The notes: generated by a model not told the origin, from the sequence alone. DNA of 64,000 bases from Wenyingzhuangia gilva (GCF_030519655.1 NZ_JAUMIT010000001.1:930001-994000), one strand, 5' to 3'; positions 9,072 to 18,352 are shown, numbered from the stretch's first letter. Numbers and translations are program-made.

Positions 9072-10025
9072 ATGAAAAACATATTGTTAATATTCATCGC
9101 CATTTTTAGTGCTCAAGTTTTTGCTCAAGAAGAAATTACTACTCAGGAAATTAAAAATCACATTCAGTTTTTAACTTCCGATAAAAATGCAGGTAGAATT
9201 CCTGGTGGGAAAGAAAACAAAAGAGTGGTAAAATATCTAATTAAAGAGTTTAAAAAAATGGGACTTGTTGCTTTTGATAAAAGTTACAAGCAAAAGTTTG
9301 AAGCAACTTTAAGAGTAGATAAAAATGTAAAAGAAAAGCCTGTTGTAAAAACATGTAATGTTATTGGTTTTTTAGAAGGAAACAATCCTGAATTAAAAAA
9401 CGAATACATTGTTTTGGGTGCTCATTACGATCATTTAGGTTTAGGAGGACCTACGGCAAAATCTGACAAAAGAAATGTGGTGTATCATGGAGCAGATGAC
9501 AATGCTAGTGGAACTTCGGCATTGTTAGAAATTGCAGAAAAATTATCGTTTCATAAAAAAGAATTAAAGCGCAGTGTTATTTTTATTGCTTTTGGAGCAG
9601 AAGAACAAGGTTTGTTTGGAAGTAAATATTTTGTAGAACATCCATTGGTGCCGTTAAGTCAAATAAAGTTGATGATTAATATGGATATGGTAGGTAGACT
9701 AAATGCTGAAAAACAAGTTTATATGGGTGGAGCTGGAACTTTTTCAGGAGGAGAGGAGTTTATGGCTACTTTAGGAAAATCATTAGGTCTAAATCCTGTA
9801 GTGCATGCTGGTTCTGTAGCCGGATCAGACCATGTGTCTTTTTATAAAAAAGGAATTTCAGTCATGGGAATGCATACAGGCGGACACGCACAATATCATA
9901 CGCCAGAAGATACTTTGGAGTTGATAAACTTAGAAGGAGAAAAAATGGTAGGAGAATATATTTATCAAACTATTTTGGCAAAGGCAACTTCTACAGAAAA
10001 ACTTTATTTTATCAATCAAGATTAA
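9072..10025 (+). CDS. Secreted M28-family zinc aminopeptidase
   Basis: Predicted exported di-zinc exopeptidase. The signal peptide is MKNILLIFIAIFSAQVFAQ. The M28 zinc ligands and catalytic residues are all visible: H118 in GAHYDHLG, D142 in GADDNASG, E177-E178 in FGAEEQG, D205 in MINMDMVG and H276 in YHTPEDT. At 317 residues it is a minimal M28 catalytic domain with no PA insert and no type IX sorting tail, so a periplasmic location is likely. It is monocistronic and bounded by terminators on both sides. The peptide substrate cannot be read from the sequence. Confidence 0.92.
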   Translation: MKNILLIFIAIFSAQVFAQEEITTQEIKNHIQFLTSDKNAGRIPGGKENKRVVKYLIKEFKKMGLVAFDKSYKQKFEATLRVDKNVKEKPVVKTCNVIGFLEGNNPELKNEYIVLGAHYDHLGLGGPTAKSDKRNVVYHGADDNASGTSALLEIAEKLSFHKKELKRSVIFIAFGAEEQGLFGSKYFVEHPLVPLSQIKLMINMDMVGRLNAEKQVYMGGAGTFSGGEEFMATLGKSLGLNPVVHAGSVAGSDHVSFYKKGISVMGMHTGGHAQYHTPEDTLELINLEGEKMVGEYIYQTILAKATSTEKLYFINQD

Positions 10026-10030
10026 TCATA

Positions 10031-10073
10031 AAAAAACCTCTCTTATCTTTTAAAAAGATTTGAGAGGTTTTAA
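10031..10073. terminator. Terminator between the M28 and YHS genes
   Basis: AAAACCTCTC pairs with GAGAGGTTTT, and ATCTTTT pairs with AAAAGAT, with a two-base internal mismatch between the two helices. It is placed between convergent genes with A/T runs at both ends. Confidence 0.75.
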
Positions 10074-10092
10074 ATATTCAACTAAAACTAAA

Positions 10093-10533
10093 CTACTTAT
10101 ATTTTGACCAATTTAGGTCTGCCTGCTTTCTTAATTTTTCAGGATTTTCATCCTTCCATTTAGATAACGTATTTGTTCCCCAAGAATTGTAGAACAAGTA
10201 TAATTTTCCGTCTCTAATTTCAAAAGTTTTTGGATTGATGTCGTATTTTGTGTTGTTAGCTCCAATAGCATAGGCACACCAGCCTCCATATTGAGGAGTA
10301 TATTTTTCAGGATTTTTTTTAAAAGTTTCTAAATGTTGCTTGCTTACAAACTTAAATTTTACACCATCATAAGTGGTGGTAAACTCTTTTTTTCCTTCTT
10401 CGGCTTTGTTATCAAAATAAGAAACCACATCATAACCTTCGGCTACATATCCTTTTTTAACATTGTAATCTTTTTCTTGTCCGTAAAAAACAGTACTTAT
10501 TAATAAAGTAAGTAAAATGGCAATTTGTTTCAT
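10093..10533 (-). CDS. Secreted YHS-domain protein
   Basis: 146 residues with a signal peptide (MKQIAILLTLLISTVFYGQ) and one YHS domain (about 28-95: GYVAEGYDVVSYFDNKAEEG... through KFKFVSKQHLETFKKNPEKYTPQYGGWCAYAIG). YHS domains occur in metal-related and redox proteins; no enzymatic residue can be assigned. The C-terminal 50 residues carry a Trp-rich tail (FYNSWGTNTLSKWKDENPEK) seen in other Bacteroidota YHS proteins as I recall them. It is convergent with the M28 gene and has no obvious operon partner. Confidence 0.88.
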   Translation of the reverse strand: MKQIAILLTLLISTVFYGQEKDYNVKKGYVAEGYDVVSYFDNKAEEGKKEFTTTYDGVKFKFVSKQHLETFKKNPEKYTPQYGGWCAYAIGANNTKYDINPKTFEIRDGKLYLFYNSWGTNTLSKWKDENPEKLRKQADLNWSKYK

Positions 10534-10603
10534 AATAGTGTCATCCTTTTATTATGAAAATGTAGTCGAAAGAAAATTTAACCGATTACAAATTTATCTG
10601 AAG

Positions 10604-11584
10604 TTATTGAATAAGAAGATTACAACCTCTAATATCTGAGTTGTCAAATCTACCTAAAACATCAAATTGTCCGTTGTTGTAAACTTTTCCTAAATCTTGT
10701 GTGGCTATAAAAGAACATGAATTGATGTTGGCCAAATCGATGACATTGATTCCACCACTTTTTCCAATAGGTAATAAAGACAAAGCATCTTCGGTATCGC
10801 GAATGAGAATTTTCATCCATGGAGGACAATTGAATTTTTGAGAATCATCAAAATAAGCTTGACTTAACAATTCTGTCATTCCGTATTCTGAGTGAATGTT
10901 TTCTAGCCCAAAACCTTTTTTAAGTTCTTCGTGTAATTCTTCACGAATCATTTCTTTACGCTTTCCTTTCATACCACCCGTTTCCATCACAATGGTGTGT
11001 TTTAGGTTACAAGGATATTTTTCAATAAAATCTAACAAGGCAAAAGAAACTCCAATTAAAATAGTTTTGGCTTGTTTGTTTTCTTGCTCTTGCAGTTTAT
11101 CAAATAACTCTTGATGGTTGTGTAAATAAAATCCGCTATTTGGGTTTTGCGATTTATGAATCAAATCTTCTACCATATAGATTAGTGAAGACCCATTGCG
11201 TTCTAAATAAGAAGGAAGTAATGCCAAAACGGTATATTCCCGAATATCACCATAAAATTGCTCAAAAGCGCTTAGGTAGCTTTTCTCGTAAAGAGAAATG
11301 TCTGTAACCATATGTTGACTTTGACTCATTCCGGTAGTTCCGCTACTTAAAAAAGTTTCTTGAATAGGATGGTCATTACTTATAATACGATGACTCTTAA
11401 AAAACTGAATAGGAAGGAATGGAATTTCTTGTGTTGAGGTAATTTTTTTTGGTACTACATTTAGGTAGCCTAAAAAATCTTTATAAACCTTACAGTGCTC
11501 GGCTTGATGTTGAAAAACAGCCAATGCTTGTTCTTCAAAGTTTTGTGGGGTGACTGATAAAAAATCAAACTGTTGCATGCTCAT
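10604..11584 (-). CDS. LuxE/PaaK-like acyl-protein synthetase-family protein
   Basis: 326 residues of the ANL adenylating superfamily, nearest to the LuxE acyl-protein synthetase domain. The phosphate-binding loop is SSGTTGMS (80-87), and HSEYGMTELLSQAY is the E-x-G-M-TE adenylation motif. The usual C-terminal ANL subdomain is very short (GRFDNSDIRGCN). No LuxC or LuxD partner is beside it, so bioluminescence is not implied; these stand-alone genes are common in Flavobacteriia but their acyl substrate is unknown. The start MSMQQF is taken; an alternative ATG lies two codons later. Confidence 0.85.
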   Translation of the reverse strand: MSMQQFDFLSVTPQNFEEQALAVFQHQAEHCKVYKDFLGYLNVVPKKITSTQEIPFLPIQFFKSHRIISNDHPIQETFLSSGTTGMSQSQHMVTDISLYEKSYLSAFEQFYGDIREYTVLALLPSYLERNGSSLIYMVEDLIHKSQNPNSGFYLHNHQELFDKLQEQENKQAKTILIGVSFALLDFIEKYPCNLKHTIVMETGGMKGKRKEMIREELHEELKKGFGLENIHSEYGMTELLSQAYFDDSQKFNCPPWMKILIRDTEDALSLLPIGKSGGINVIDLANINSCSFIATQDLGKVYNNGQFDVLGRFDNSDIRGCNLLIQ

Positions 11585-11660
11585 AAATATGCTACAAAAA
11601 TAAGTAAATTAGTGGTGTAAGCCTTGTGATTTCTATTAGACTCAATTTAAAATCCATTTT

Positions 11661-12542
11661 ATGAAAAATATATCTTATTTATTTCTTTTAGTTTTTACTA
11701 CCGCCTGTGGACAAACAACTCCAAAAACCAACATTACAAAAGAGTTTAAAGCATATTGGTATAGTGGTAAAGCAGAAATTACGAGTTATGATTTAGAGCA
11801 AGCTAGGTATGGGGAAATCAGAAAAGGACATGCGGTAAATATTTTTGTTACAGAACCATTTTCAAAAGAGCACAATACCAAAGCTGATGAACATCATGCA
11901 GATAATATAAGTGTGTTAAAATTGAATGCTACTAAAAAATTTAATACAGGAATTTATCCTTACTCTATAATGACTAGTAGTTTTTTGCCAATTAATGAGC
12001 CTAAAGCATCTTTAAAAATTAGTTCCTCAACACAAGAATGGTGTGGACATGAGTATATTGAATTGGTAAATGAGGATGATGAATTTGAGATGAGTAATTT
12101 CTCTTATTTCCAAGGAGAATCTTTTCAAGAAAAAGAAATAGATAAAGAAGTGGTTTTAGAAGATGATATTTGGTCAAAAATAAGATTGACCCCAGAAAAC
12201 TTGCCACAAGGAAATTTTAAAGCATTGCCAAGTTTTGTGTATTTAAGGTTTTCTCATAACGATGTAAAAGCATATCAAGCAGAAGGAAAAACAATCAAAG
12301 GAAAAATGAGTTCTGTGTATGAATTAAAGTACCCAACATTTAATAGAACCTTAAAAATTACTTTTGAAAATAAGTTCCCATATCAAATTTTAGGTTGGAC
12401 AGATACATACAAAAGTGGCTGGGGAGCTAAAGCAAAAACGTTAACAACAAAAGCTACTTTAAAAAAGAGTTTGAATATTGCTTATTGGCAAAAGAACAGT
12501 AATGTAGATTTATATTTAAGAAAAGAGTTGGGGTTGGAATAA
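11661..12542 (+). CDS. Conserved lipoprotein of unknown function
   Basis: 293 residues beginning MKNISYLFLLVFTTACGQ, a lipoprotein signal with the lipidated Cys16. The rest is a soluble, probably beta-rich periplasmic domain with WYSGKAEITSYDLEQARYGE near the start and YPTFNRTLKITFENKFPYQILGW-type strands near the end; the span WCGHEY is also notable. I recall related Bacteroidota proteins being labelled as septum formation inhibitor Maf, but no Maf nucleotide-pyrophosphatase motif is present, so I do not use that name. It stands alone between the LuxE-like gene (divergent) and rnhA (convergent). Confidence 0.8.
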   Translation: MKNISYLFLLVFTTACGQTTPKTNITKEFKAYWYSGKAEITSYDLEQARYGEIRKGHAVNIFVTEPFSKEHNTKADEHHADNISVLKLNATKKFNTGIYPYSIMTSSFLPINEPKASLKISSSTQEWCGHEYIELVNEDDEFEMSNFSYFQGESFQEKEIDKEVVLEDDIWSKIRLTPENLPQGNFKALPSFVYLRFSHNDVKAYQAEGKTIKGKMSSVYELKYPTFNRTLKITFENKFPYQILGWTDTYKSGWGAKAKTLTTKATLKKSLNIAYWQKNSNVDLYLRKELGLE

Positions 12543-12555
12543 ATGACGTTATATC

Positions 12556-12582
12556 CATGCATCTCGACTTCGCTCGATGACC
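12556..12582. repeat. Dispersed Bacteroidota repeat fragment
   Basis: The segment carrying CTCGACTTCGCTCGATGAC resembles the short GAGCGAAGTCGAG repeat that I recall from intergenic regions of many Flavobacteriaceae. It sits between convergent genes, and its GC content is visibly higher than the surroundings. Only one copy is present in the window. Confidence 0.5.
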
Positions 12583-12654
12583 TTTTTAGATGTTCCAGTT
12601 TCTATAGGTGTTCGATTTCTATGACGTAACCAAGTGATATAGGAATGTCCTAAT

Positions 12655-13293
12655 TTACTTTCTTCCAAAATCTGCAGGAATTTCTCCCCAAACTTTGGTT
12701 TCCCATTTTAGAATAGGGTTTTTAAAAGTATTTTCTTGCAACCACTTTTCACCACGTTTAATCAAATCAAACAAAGTTTTGTTTTCAGCGTTCGGCATTA
12801 TTTTGGTTCGGCATTGTTTTGCTTTTATCCAAGCAATGGCAGTTCTAGAATCAGAATAAATAGGTAGAGTAGGTTGATTTATTTTTTGCAAATAAGCCAA
12901 TCCGTGAACCAACGCTAAAAACTCTCCTATATTATTAGTCCCTTCTTTAAAAGGACCTTGAATAAAAAGTTGTTGTTTGGTTTTGGTATTCACGCCACGG
13001 TATTCCATCAAACCAGGATTACCACTACAAGCAGCATCTACACTAATAGAAGTTAAGTTGGGTTGGCCAATTTGGGTCAATAGCTCTTTATCTATAATTG
13101 GTTTTTTAGTATCCTTTCCTTTGTATTCTTCATAGGTTTTGGTAAAAGCAAGTTCAGCCTCTTCTTTAGAAGTGAAAGATTTGTATTGTGCTCCTTGAAA
13201 ACCCTCAATGTTTTTTTTACAATCATTCCAATTGTTATAAACACCTTTGGTTTTTCCGTTCCACACTACATAGTATTTCTTGCTTTTGGCCAT
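12655..13293 (-). CDS. rnhA: Ribonuclease HI with N-terminal viroplasmin-like domain
   Basis: Degrades RNA in RNA-DNA hybrids. Residues 1-50 form the small viroplasmin/RHBD hybrid-binding domain (KKYYVVWNGKTKGVYNNWND...KSFTSKEEAE). A linker leads to the RNase H fold with the four acidic catalytic residues D86 (SVDAACSGNPG), E124 (NIGEFLALVHG), D148 (YSDSRTA) and D208 (ADFGRK). The 212-residue layout is that of the eukaryote-like type common in Bacteroidota. It starts 3 bp after purN and is probably cotranscribed with it. Confidence 0.93.
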   Translation of the reverse strand: MAKSKKYYVVWNGKTKGVYNNWNDCKKNIEGFQGAQYKSFTSKEEAELAFTKTYEEYKGKDTKKPIIDKELLTQIGQPNLTSISVDAACSGNPGLMEYRGVNTKTKQQLFIQGPFKEGTNNIGEFLALVHGLAYLQKINQPTLPIYSDSRTAIAWIKAKQCRTKIMPNAENKTLFDLIKRGEKWLQENTFKNPILKWETKVWGEIPADFGRK

Positions 13294-13296
13294 TTT

Positions 13297-13860
13297 TTAA
13301 CTATTAATTACTTCATCAATTACTCTAGGAAAATGTTTTTGTTCTAATAAATGAATTTTATCAGCAATGCTTTCAGGTGTGTCTTCATTAGTTAATACTG
13401 TTTTGGCTTGAAAAATAACAGCACCTTCATCGTAGTTTTCATTTACATAATGAATGGTAATTCCAGTTTCAGGCTCGTTATTTTCTTTAACAGCCCTGTG
13501 TACATGCATACCGTACATTCCTTTTCCACCGTATTTCGGCAATAGTGCAGGGTGGATGTTAATAATTCTATTAGGAAACGCTTCAATAATATTTTCAGGC
13601 ACTTTTAATAAAAATCCTGCAAGAATGATAAAATCAGCTTCAACTTTTAGTAAGTTTAAGAGGTCAACTTGCTCTTTCATCTCTTTATTTGAGAAAACTT
13701 TGCTCTTAATTCCTAATTTTTTTGCTCTTTCTAGCACAAAAGCATCCTTTTTGTTGCTTAAAATGTAGGTGATTTTAACATTTTTGTGGGTCGAAAAGTA
13801 CTGTACAATGTTCTCTGCATTTGATCCAGATCCAGAGGCAAGAATGGCAATTTTAATCAT
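13297..13860 (-). CDS. purN: Phosphoribosylglycinamide formyltransferase
   Basis: Transfers formyl from 10-formyl-THF to GAR in purine synthesis. The 187-residue protein has the GAR-binding N-terminus IAILASGSGSNAENI, the INIHPALLPKYGG signature with catalytic Asn and His, and TGITIHYVNENYDEGAVIFQ containing the catalytic Asp. It is divergent from acpP, as is usual in this family, and leads into rnhA with a 3-bp gap. Confidence 0.95.
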   Translation of the reverse strand: MIKIAILASGSGSNAENIVQYFSTHKNVKITYILSNKKDAFVLERAKKLGIKSKVFSNKEMKEQVDLLNLLKVEADFIILAGFLLKVPENIIEAFPNRIINIHPALLPKYGGKGMYGMHVHRAVKENNEPETGITIHYVNENYDEGAVIFQAKTVLTNEDTPESIADKIHLLEQKHFPRVIDEVINS

Positions 13861-13999
13861 GTTTTATTGACTTTAGAGCGATTTTTTAATTTCTTGATGT
13901 GTGTTAAGTGTCGAAAAACTTAGTACAAAGATGTGATAATTTTTTATATCTTAGTGAATATATTTTGTCCAAACATTGTTCGCAGAAACAAAAGTTTTT

Positions 14000-14007
14000 T
14001 ATTTTTG
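14000..14007 (+). promoter_or_regulatory. -7 promoter box of acpP-fabF-rnc
   Basis: TATTTTTG matches TAnnTTTG. An ATTG about 21 bp upstream (near 13975-13978) may serve as the -33 element. The ATG of acpP follows 33 bp downstream. Confidence 0.65.
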
Positions 14008-14040
14008 TCCCGGTTTTAAACTTAATTAAATAATAATATT

Positions 14041-14274
14041 ATGTCAGACATTGCATCAAGAGTAAAAGCAATTATCGTTGATAAGTTAGGAGTTGACGAA
14101 AACGAAGTAACTGCTGAGGCAAGCTTCACTAACGATTTAGGAGCAGATTCTTTAGACACTGTGGAATTAATCATGGAGTTTGAAAAAGAATTTGATATCC
14201 AAATTCCAGATGATCAAGCTGAGAACATTGGAACAGTAGGTCAAGCTGTAAGCTTTATTGAAGCAGCAAAGTAA
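14041..14274 (+). CDS. acpP: Acyl carrier protein
   Basis: Carries growing acyl chains of fatty-acid synthesis on a 4'-phosphopantetheine arm. The 77-residue acidic protein has the attachment site [10 protein letters not shown] with Ser37. It has its own promoter and is followed after 18 bp by fabF and then by rnc, a conserved operon order. Confidence 0.97.
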   Translation: MSDIASRVKAIIVDKLGVDENEVTAEASFTNDLGADSLDTVELIMEFEKEFDIQIPDDQAENIGTVGQAVSFIEAAK

Positions 14275-14292
14275 TTAGAAAATTATCTATTT

Positions 14293-15546
14293 ATGAAATT
14301 GAAACGAGTTGTAGTTACTGGACTTGGTGCATTGACACCAATCGGAAACAATATAGAAGAGTATTGGGATGGTTTAGTGAATGGGAAAAGCGGTGCTGCT
14401 CCTATAACACACTTTGATGCTGCCAAGTTCAAAACTCGTTTTGCTTGCGAGGTTAAAAACTTTAATGTGGAAGATTTTATCCACAGAAAAGAAGCTCGTA
14501 AAATGGACAAATTTACACAATTTGCCATGGTAGTTGCTGATGAAGCAATTATCAACTCAAAGTTAGATGTAGAAAATGTAGATCCAGATAGAGTAGGAGT
14601 TATTTGGGGATGTGGAATTGGAGGAATTGATACTTTTGAACAAGAAGTGGTTGCCTATGCTCTTGGAGATGGAACACCAAAATTTAACCCATTCTTTATT
14701 CCAAAAATGATTGCTGATATCGCTCCGGGTCATATCTCTATGAAATATGGTTTTAGAGGGCCTAACTTTACAACAGTATCTGCATGTGCATCTTCTGCAA
14801 ATGCAATTATTGATGCTTTAAACTACATTCGTTTAGGTCATGCTGATGTAATTGTTACCGGTGGTTCTGAAGCTTCAGTAACAGGGGCTGCAATGGGAGG
14901 ATTTAATGCCTTACATGCATTGTCTCAAAATAATGAAAATCCTAGTATGGCTTCTCGTCCATTTGACAAAGACCGTGATGGTTTTGTGATGGGTGAAGGA
15001 GGTGGAGCACTTATTCTAGAAGAGTATGAGCACGCTGTAGCTAGAGGAGCAAAAATTTATTGTGAAGTAGCTGGAGGTGGTTTATCTGCTGATGCTTATC
15101 ACCTTACTGCACCACATCCAGAAGGATTAGGAGCAACCAAAGTAATGCAGAATTGTTTACAGAATGCAGGTTTAGTACCTGAAGATGTAGATGCAATTAA
15201 TATGCACGGAACATCAACTCCATTAGGAGATGTTGCTGAGTTAAAAGCGGTTCAAAAAGTATTTGGAGAACATGCTTATAACTTAAATATCAACTCAACA
15301 AAATCTATGACAGGTCACTTGTTAGGAGCGGCTGGAGCTATTGAGGCTATTGCTTCTGTATTAGCAATGGAGCATGGTATGGTACCGCCAACCATTAATC
15401 ATACGGTTTTAGATGAAAACATAGATCCTAAGTTAAACTTAACTATTAATAAAGCTCAAAAGAGAGATATTAAGGTAGCTATGAGTAATACTTTTGGATT
15501 TGGAGGACACAATGCTTGTGTGTTGTTTAAAAAATTAGAAGCTTAA
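14293..15546 (+). CDS. fabF: Beta-ketoacyl-ACP synthase II
   Basis: Condenses malonyl-ACP with acyl-ACP in fatty-acid elongation. The 417-residue thiolase-fold protein shows the Cys-His-His triad: C165 in TVSACASSAN, H305 in NMHGTSTPLGD and H342 in SMTGHLLGAAGA. Length and the GFGGHNA C-terminal loop match FabF. It lies between acpP and rnc in one transcript. Confidence 0.97.
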   Translation: MKLKRVVVTGLGALTPIGNNIEEYWDGLVNGKSGAAPITHFDAAKFKTRFACEVKNFNVEDFIHRKEARKMDKFTQFAMVVADEAIINSKLDVENVDPDRVGVIWGCGIGGIDTFEQEVVAYALGDGTPKFNPFFIPKMIADIAPGHISMKYGFRGPNFTTVSACASSANAIIDALNYIRLGHADVIVTGGSEASVTGAAMGGFNALHALSQNNENPSMASRPFDKDRDGFVMGEGGGALILEEYEHAVARGAKIYCEVAGGGLSADAYHLTAPHPEGLGATKVMQNCLQNAGLVPEDVDAINMHGTSTPLGDVAELKAVQKVFGEHAYNLNINSTKSMTGHLLGAAGAIEAIASVLAMEHGMVPPTINHTVLDENIDPKLNLTINKAQKRDIKVAMSNTFGFGGHNACVLFKKLEA

Positions 15547-15551
15547 GACTT

Positions 15552-16292
15552 TTGAAGTTCTTTAAAAATATAAAAAAATCTCGTTCGGCATCGGACGAGA
15601 TTTTTTATACCCAAATAAAAAAGATGATAGGTTTTACGCCCAAAGATCTATCAATATACAAGCAGGCCTTTACTCACACGTCTTTACAGCTAAAGGATGA
15701 CAAAGGACATCCTTTAAATTTTGAAAGATTAGAGTATTTAGGAGATGCCATGTTGGGTTCAATTGTGGCTTCTTATTTATATAATGAAGTGCCAGATGCT
15801 AATGAAGGATATTTAACTCAAATGCGTTCTAAAATTGTTAGTAGAGAACATTTAAATGAGTTAGGTAAAGATTTAGATTTGTTACAATACTTAATATCAA
15901 GAACTTCTAAATCTAAAATAGGAAATAACATTCATGGTAATTTATTTGAAGCTTTGGTAGGTGCCATCTATTTAGATAGAGGTTTTAATTATTGTTCAAA
16001 ATTTATCAATAAAAAGGTGTTGTCTATTTATGTTGATATTGAAAAATTAGAAGGAAAAATTACCAGTTATAAAGGGTTGTTAATTGAATGGTCTCAAAAA
16101 AACAAAAGAAATGTAAATTTTGAGGTTTATGAAGACACAGGTAACCAAAATGTAAAGCATTTTAGTGTAAAGTTGTTTGTAGATAAAAAAGTGATCTCTA
16201 AAGGAAGGGCAACTTCTAAAAAGAGAGCCGAAGAGATGGCAGCCAAAAGAGCTTATTATGTATTTCAATCAGAGATAGAAATGTTACTATAA
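15552..16292 (+). CDS. rnc: Ribonuclease III
   Basis: Double-strand-specific endoribonuclease for rRNA and mRNA processing. The signature ERLEYLGDA (58-66) carries the metal-binding Glu and Asp, the second acidic cluster is in GNLFEALVGAIYLDRG, and a double-stranded RNA-binding domain fills the C-terminus (KGLLIEWSQKN...SKKRAEEMAAKRAY). The start is TTG at 15552, 5 bp after the fabF stop; the next in-frame ATG (15624) would remove the first helix region, so TTG is preferred. 246 residues. Confidence 0.94.
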   Translation: MKFFKNIKKSRSASDEIFYTQIKKMIGFTPKDLSIYKQAFTHTSLQLKDDKGHPLNFERLEYLGDAMLGSIVASYLYNEVPDANEGYLTQMRSKIVSREHLNELGKDLDLLQYLISRTSKSKIGNNIHGNLFEALVGAIYLDRGFNYCSKFINKKVLSIYVDIEKLEGKITSYKGLLIEWSQKNKRNVNFEVYEDTGNQNVKHFSVKLFVDKKVISKGRATSKKRAEEMAAKRAYYVFQSEIEMLL

Positions 16293-16384
16293 CGTTTGCG
16301 TTTTATTCCAAGAATTTTAAATTTGATGTTAATTAGTATTATTAACTTCGTTCCTGAGTTTTTACGTATAAATACGTAGGTTTT

Positions 16385-16870
16385 ATGGCGGCTAATTATT
16401 TAACTTTTTGTGAGCTAGATGAGCAAGATTATCAAATAATCGCTGTACATACCGTATTGCAAGATTATAAGTTGGCTTATTTATTAAATAATGAATTAGG
16501 CTTTAAGTTCAAAAGAGTTGTACCAGATTTAGATTATGTTATAGAAGGAAAAAAAGCTTTTTTTTCATCATTTCAATATGAAGATTCTAAAAACTTAATT
16601 AATTGGTATTTAGTTAAAAACAAATATAAAGTCAAAAGTTTTGCAAAGGAATCTCTAGGTTTGTTTCAAACAGAAGATGCTTTTACAAGTTCTTATGTAT
16701 ATTTACAACCAGAAGTAAAAGAAGCAGATTTTATAGTAAAAGTTCAGGGTGATTTTTTAGCCTCAAAGCTAAAAATATTATTACAGCAGATAAATAAAAT
16801 AGAAGGTGTTGTAACTGCTTATGCAGTAGATACCGTTAAATTAAATCATAAAGAATACTTAATTTTTTAA
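16385..16870 (+). CDS. IPExxxVDY-family protein
   Basis: 161-residue small protein of a Bacteroidota family normally found between rnc and pyk, as here. Central residues read VVPDLDYVIEGKKAFFSSFQYED; the family-naming motif itself is not well conserved in this copy. It is rich in aromatic and acidic residues and has no signal peptide or membrane span. Function is unknown. It ends 2 bp before pyk, so the two are cotranscribed. Confidence 0.82.
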   Translation: MAANYLTFCELDEQDYQIIAVHTVLQDYKLAYLLNNELGFKFKRVVPDLDYVIEGKKAFFSSFQYEDSKNLINWYLVKNKYKVKSFAKESLGLFQTEDAFTSSYVYLQPEVKEADFIVKVQGDFLASKLKILLQQINKIEGVVTAYAVDTVKLNHKEYLIF

Positions 16871-16872
16871 AT

Positions 16873-18336
16873 ATGTCACAAACTAAAAAGACAAAAATCG
16901 TTGCTACATTAGGTCCTGCTTTAACAGGTAATAAGGCTCTACTTAAAGAGTTAATGGTCTCTGGAGTAAACGTATTCAGAATTAATTTCTCACATGCAGA
17001 TTACAAAGACGTAGCTAATAATGTTAGAATTATTAGAGAGTTAAACGAAGAATTAGATTTTAACGTAGCAATTTTAGCTGATTTACAAGGTCCAAAATTA
17101 CGTGTTGGAGTTATGGCTGAAGGTGTTGAATTAGCTCCAGGTGATGTTTTCAATTTTACAACGGTAAAGTGTGAAGGTACTCAAGAAAAAGCTTTCATGA
17201 CTTACAAGCAGTTTCCTAAAGATGTAAAAGTAGGAGAGAAAATTTTAGTTGATGATGGAAAATTAATGTTTGAAGTAACTGCTACAAATAATGAAGATTT
17301 AGTTACTACTAAGGTTTTAAGAGGAGGCCCTTTAAAATCTAAAAAAGGAGTAAACTTACCAAATACAAATGTTTCTTTGCCTGCCTTAACAGAAAAGGAT
17401 GTTGAAGATGCAATTTTTGCTTTAGGCTTAGAAGTAGATTGGATGGCTTTATCTTTTGTACGTAATCCTAAAGATTTAGATGATATTCATAAATTAATTA
17501 GAGAAAATTCTGATACTTCTGTTTACAGAACAAGAGTAATTTCTAAAATTGAAAAGCCAGAAGCTTTAGAAAATATTGATGCAATTATTGCTAACACAGA
17601 TGCAATTATGGTAGCTCGTGGAGATTTAGGTGTTGAAATTCCTATGTCTGAAGTACCATTGGCTCAAAAAATGTTAGTAACTAAATGTAAAGAAGCTAAG
17701 ATTCCTGTTGTGATTGCTACACAAATGATGGAAACAATGATTGAGAACTCTGTACCAACTCGTGCTGAGGTAAATGACGTTGCAAATTCTATTATGGACG
17801 GTGCTGATGCTGTAATGTTATCTGGAGAAACTTCTGTTGGAGCATTTCCAAATGAAGTAATTAGAGTAATGAGACAAATTATTTTAGATGTTGAAAACTC
17901 TAGTTTAATTGAAGTGCCAAGACAATCTCCTAAAATGGATCCAGATGCAGATAAAGCAATTTCTAATGCTATTTGTCATCAAGCAGCTTTGGTTGCAGAG
18001 GACATCAATGCAAAGGTAATTTCAACCATTACAGATACAGGTTATACTGCACAACAAATTTCTGCATTAAGACCTAAATCACAAATTTTGGCATTCTGTT
18101 CTGATAGAAGAACTTTAGGAATGATGAACATTATGTGGGGAGTAAAAGGTAGATTTTATGAGCCTAAAACTCACTTTTCTACAGATGTAATAAGAGAGGT
18201 AAATAATATTGCTTTAGAAAGTGGATACTTAAAAGAAGGAGATATTGTAATTAACATCAATTCTACTCCAATTATGGAAAAAGGAGATGTAAATACATTG
18301 CGTATTTCTAAAGTTGATTTAAGTAAGATGAAATAA
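16873..18336 (+). CDS. pyk: Pyruvate kinase
   Basis: Last step of glycolysis, PEP plus ADP to pyruvate plus ATP. The 487-residue protein has KTKIVATLGPA at the start, FRINFSHAD, ADLQGPKLRVG, the active-site stretch VISKIEKPEAL with the catalytic Lys, and MVARGDLGVEIP. The C-terminal allosteric-type domain is complete. A strong shared terminator follows. Confidence 0.97.
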   Translation: MSQTKKTKIVATLGPALTGNKALLKELMVSGVNVFRINFSHADYKDVANNVRIIRELNEELDFNVAILADLQGPKLRVGVMAEGVELAPGDVFNFTTVKCEGTQEKAFMTYKQFPKDVKVGEKILVDDGKLMFEVTATNNEDLVTTKVLRGGPLKSKKGVNLPNTNVSLPALTEKDVEDAIFALGLEVDWMALSFVRNPKDLDDIHKLIRENSDTSVYRTRVISKIEKPEALENIDAIIANTDAIMVARGDLGVEIPMSEVPLAQKMLVTKCKEAKIPVVIATQMMETMIENSVPTRAEVNDVANSIMDGADAVMLSGETSVGAFPNEVIRVMRQIILDVENSSLIEVPRQSPKMDPDADKAISNAICHQAALVAEDINAKVISTITDTGYTAQQISALRPKSQILAFCSDRRTLGMMNIMWGVKGRFYEPKTHFSTDVIREVNNIALESGYLKEGDIVININSTPIMEKGDVNTLRISKVDLSKMK

Positions 18337-18352
18337 GATTTCAAAAATATAT

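Noticed and set aside
10604-11584. Evidence for a bioluminescence (lux) operon
   Set aside because: No luxA, luxB, luxC or luxD homologue lies in the window; a single LuxE-like gene is common in non-luminous Bacteroidota.
11661-12542. The name Maf (septum formation inhibitor) for the lipoprotein
   Set aside because: It has a lipoprotein signal and none of the Maf/HAM1-like nucleotide pyrophosphatase motifs.
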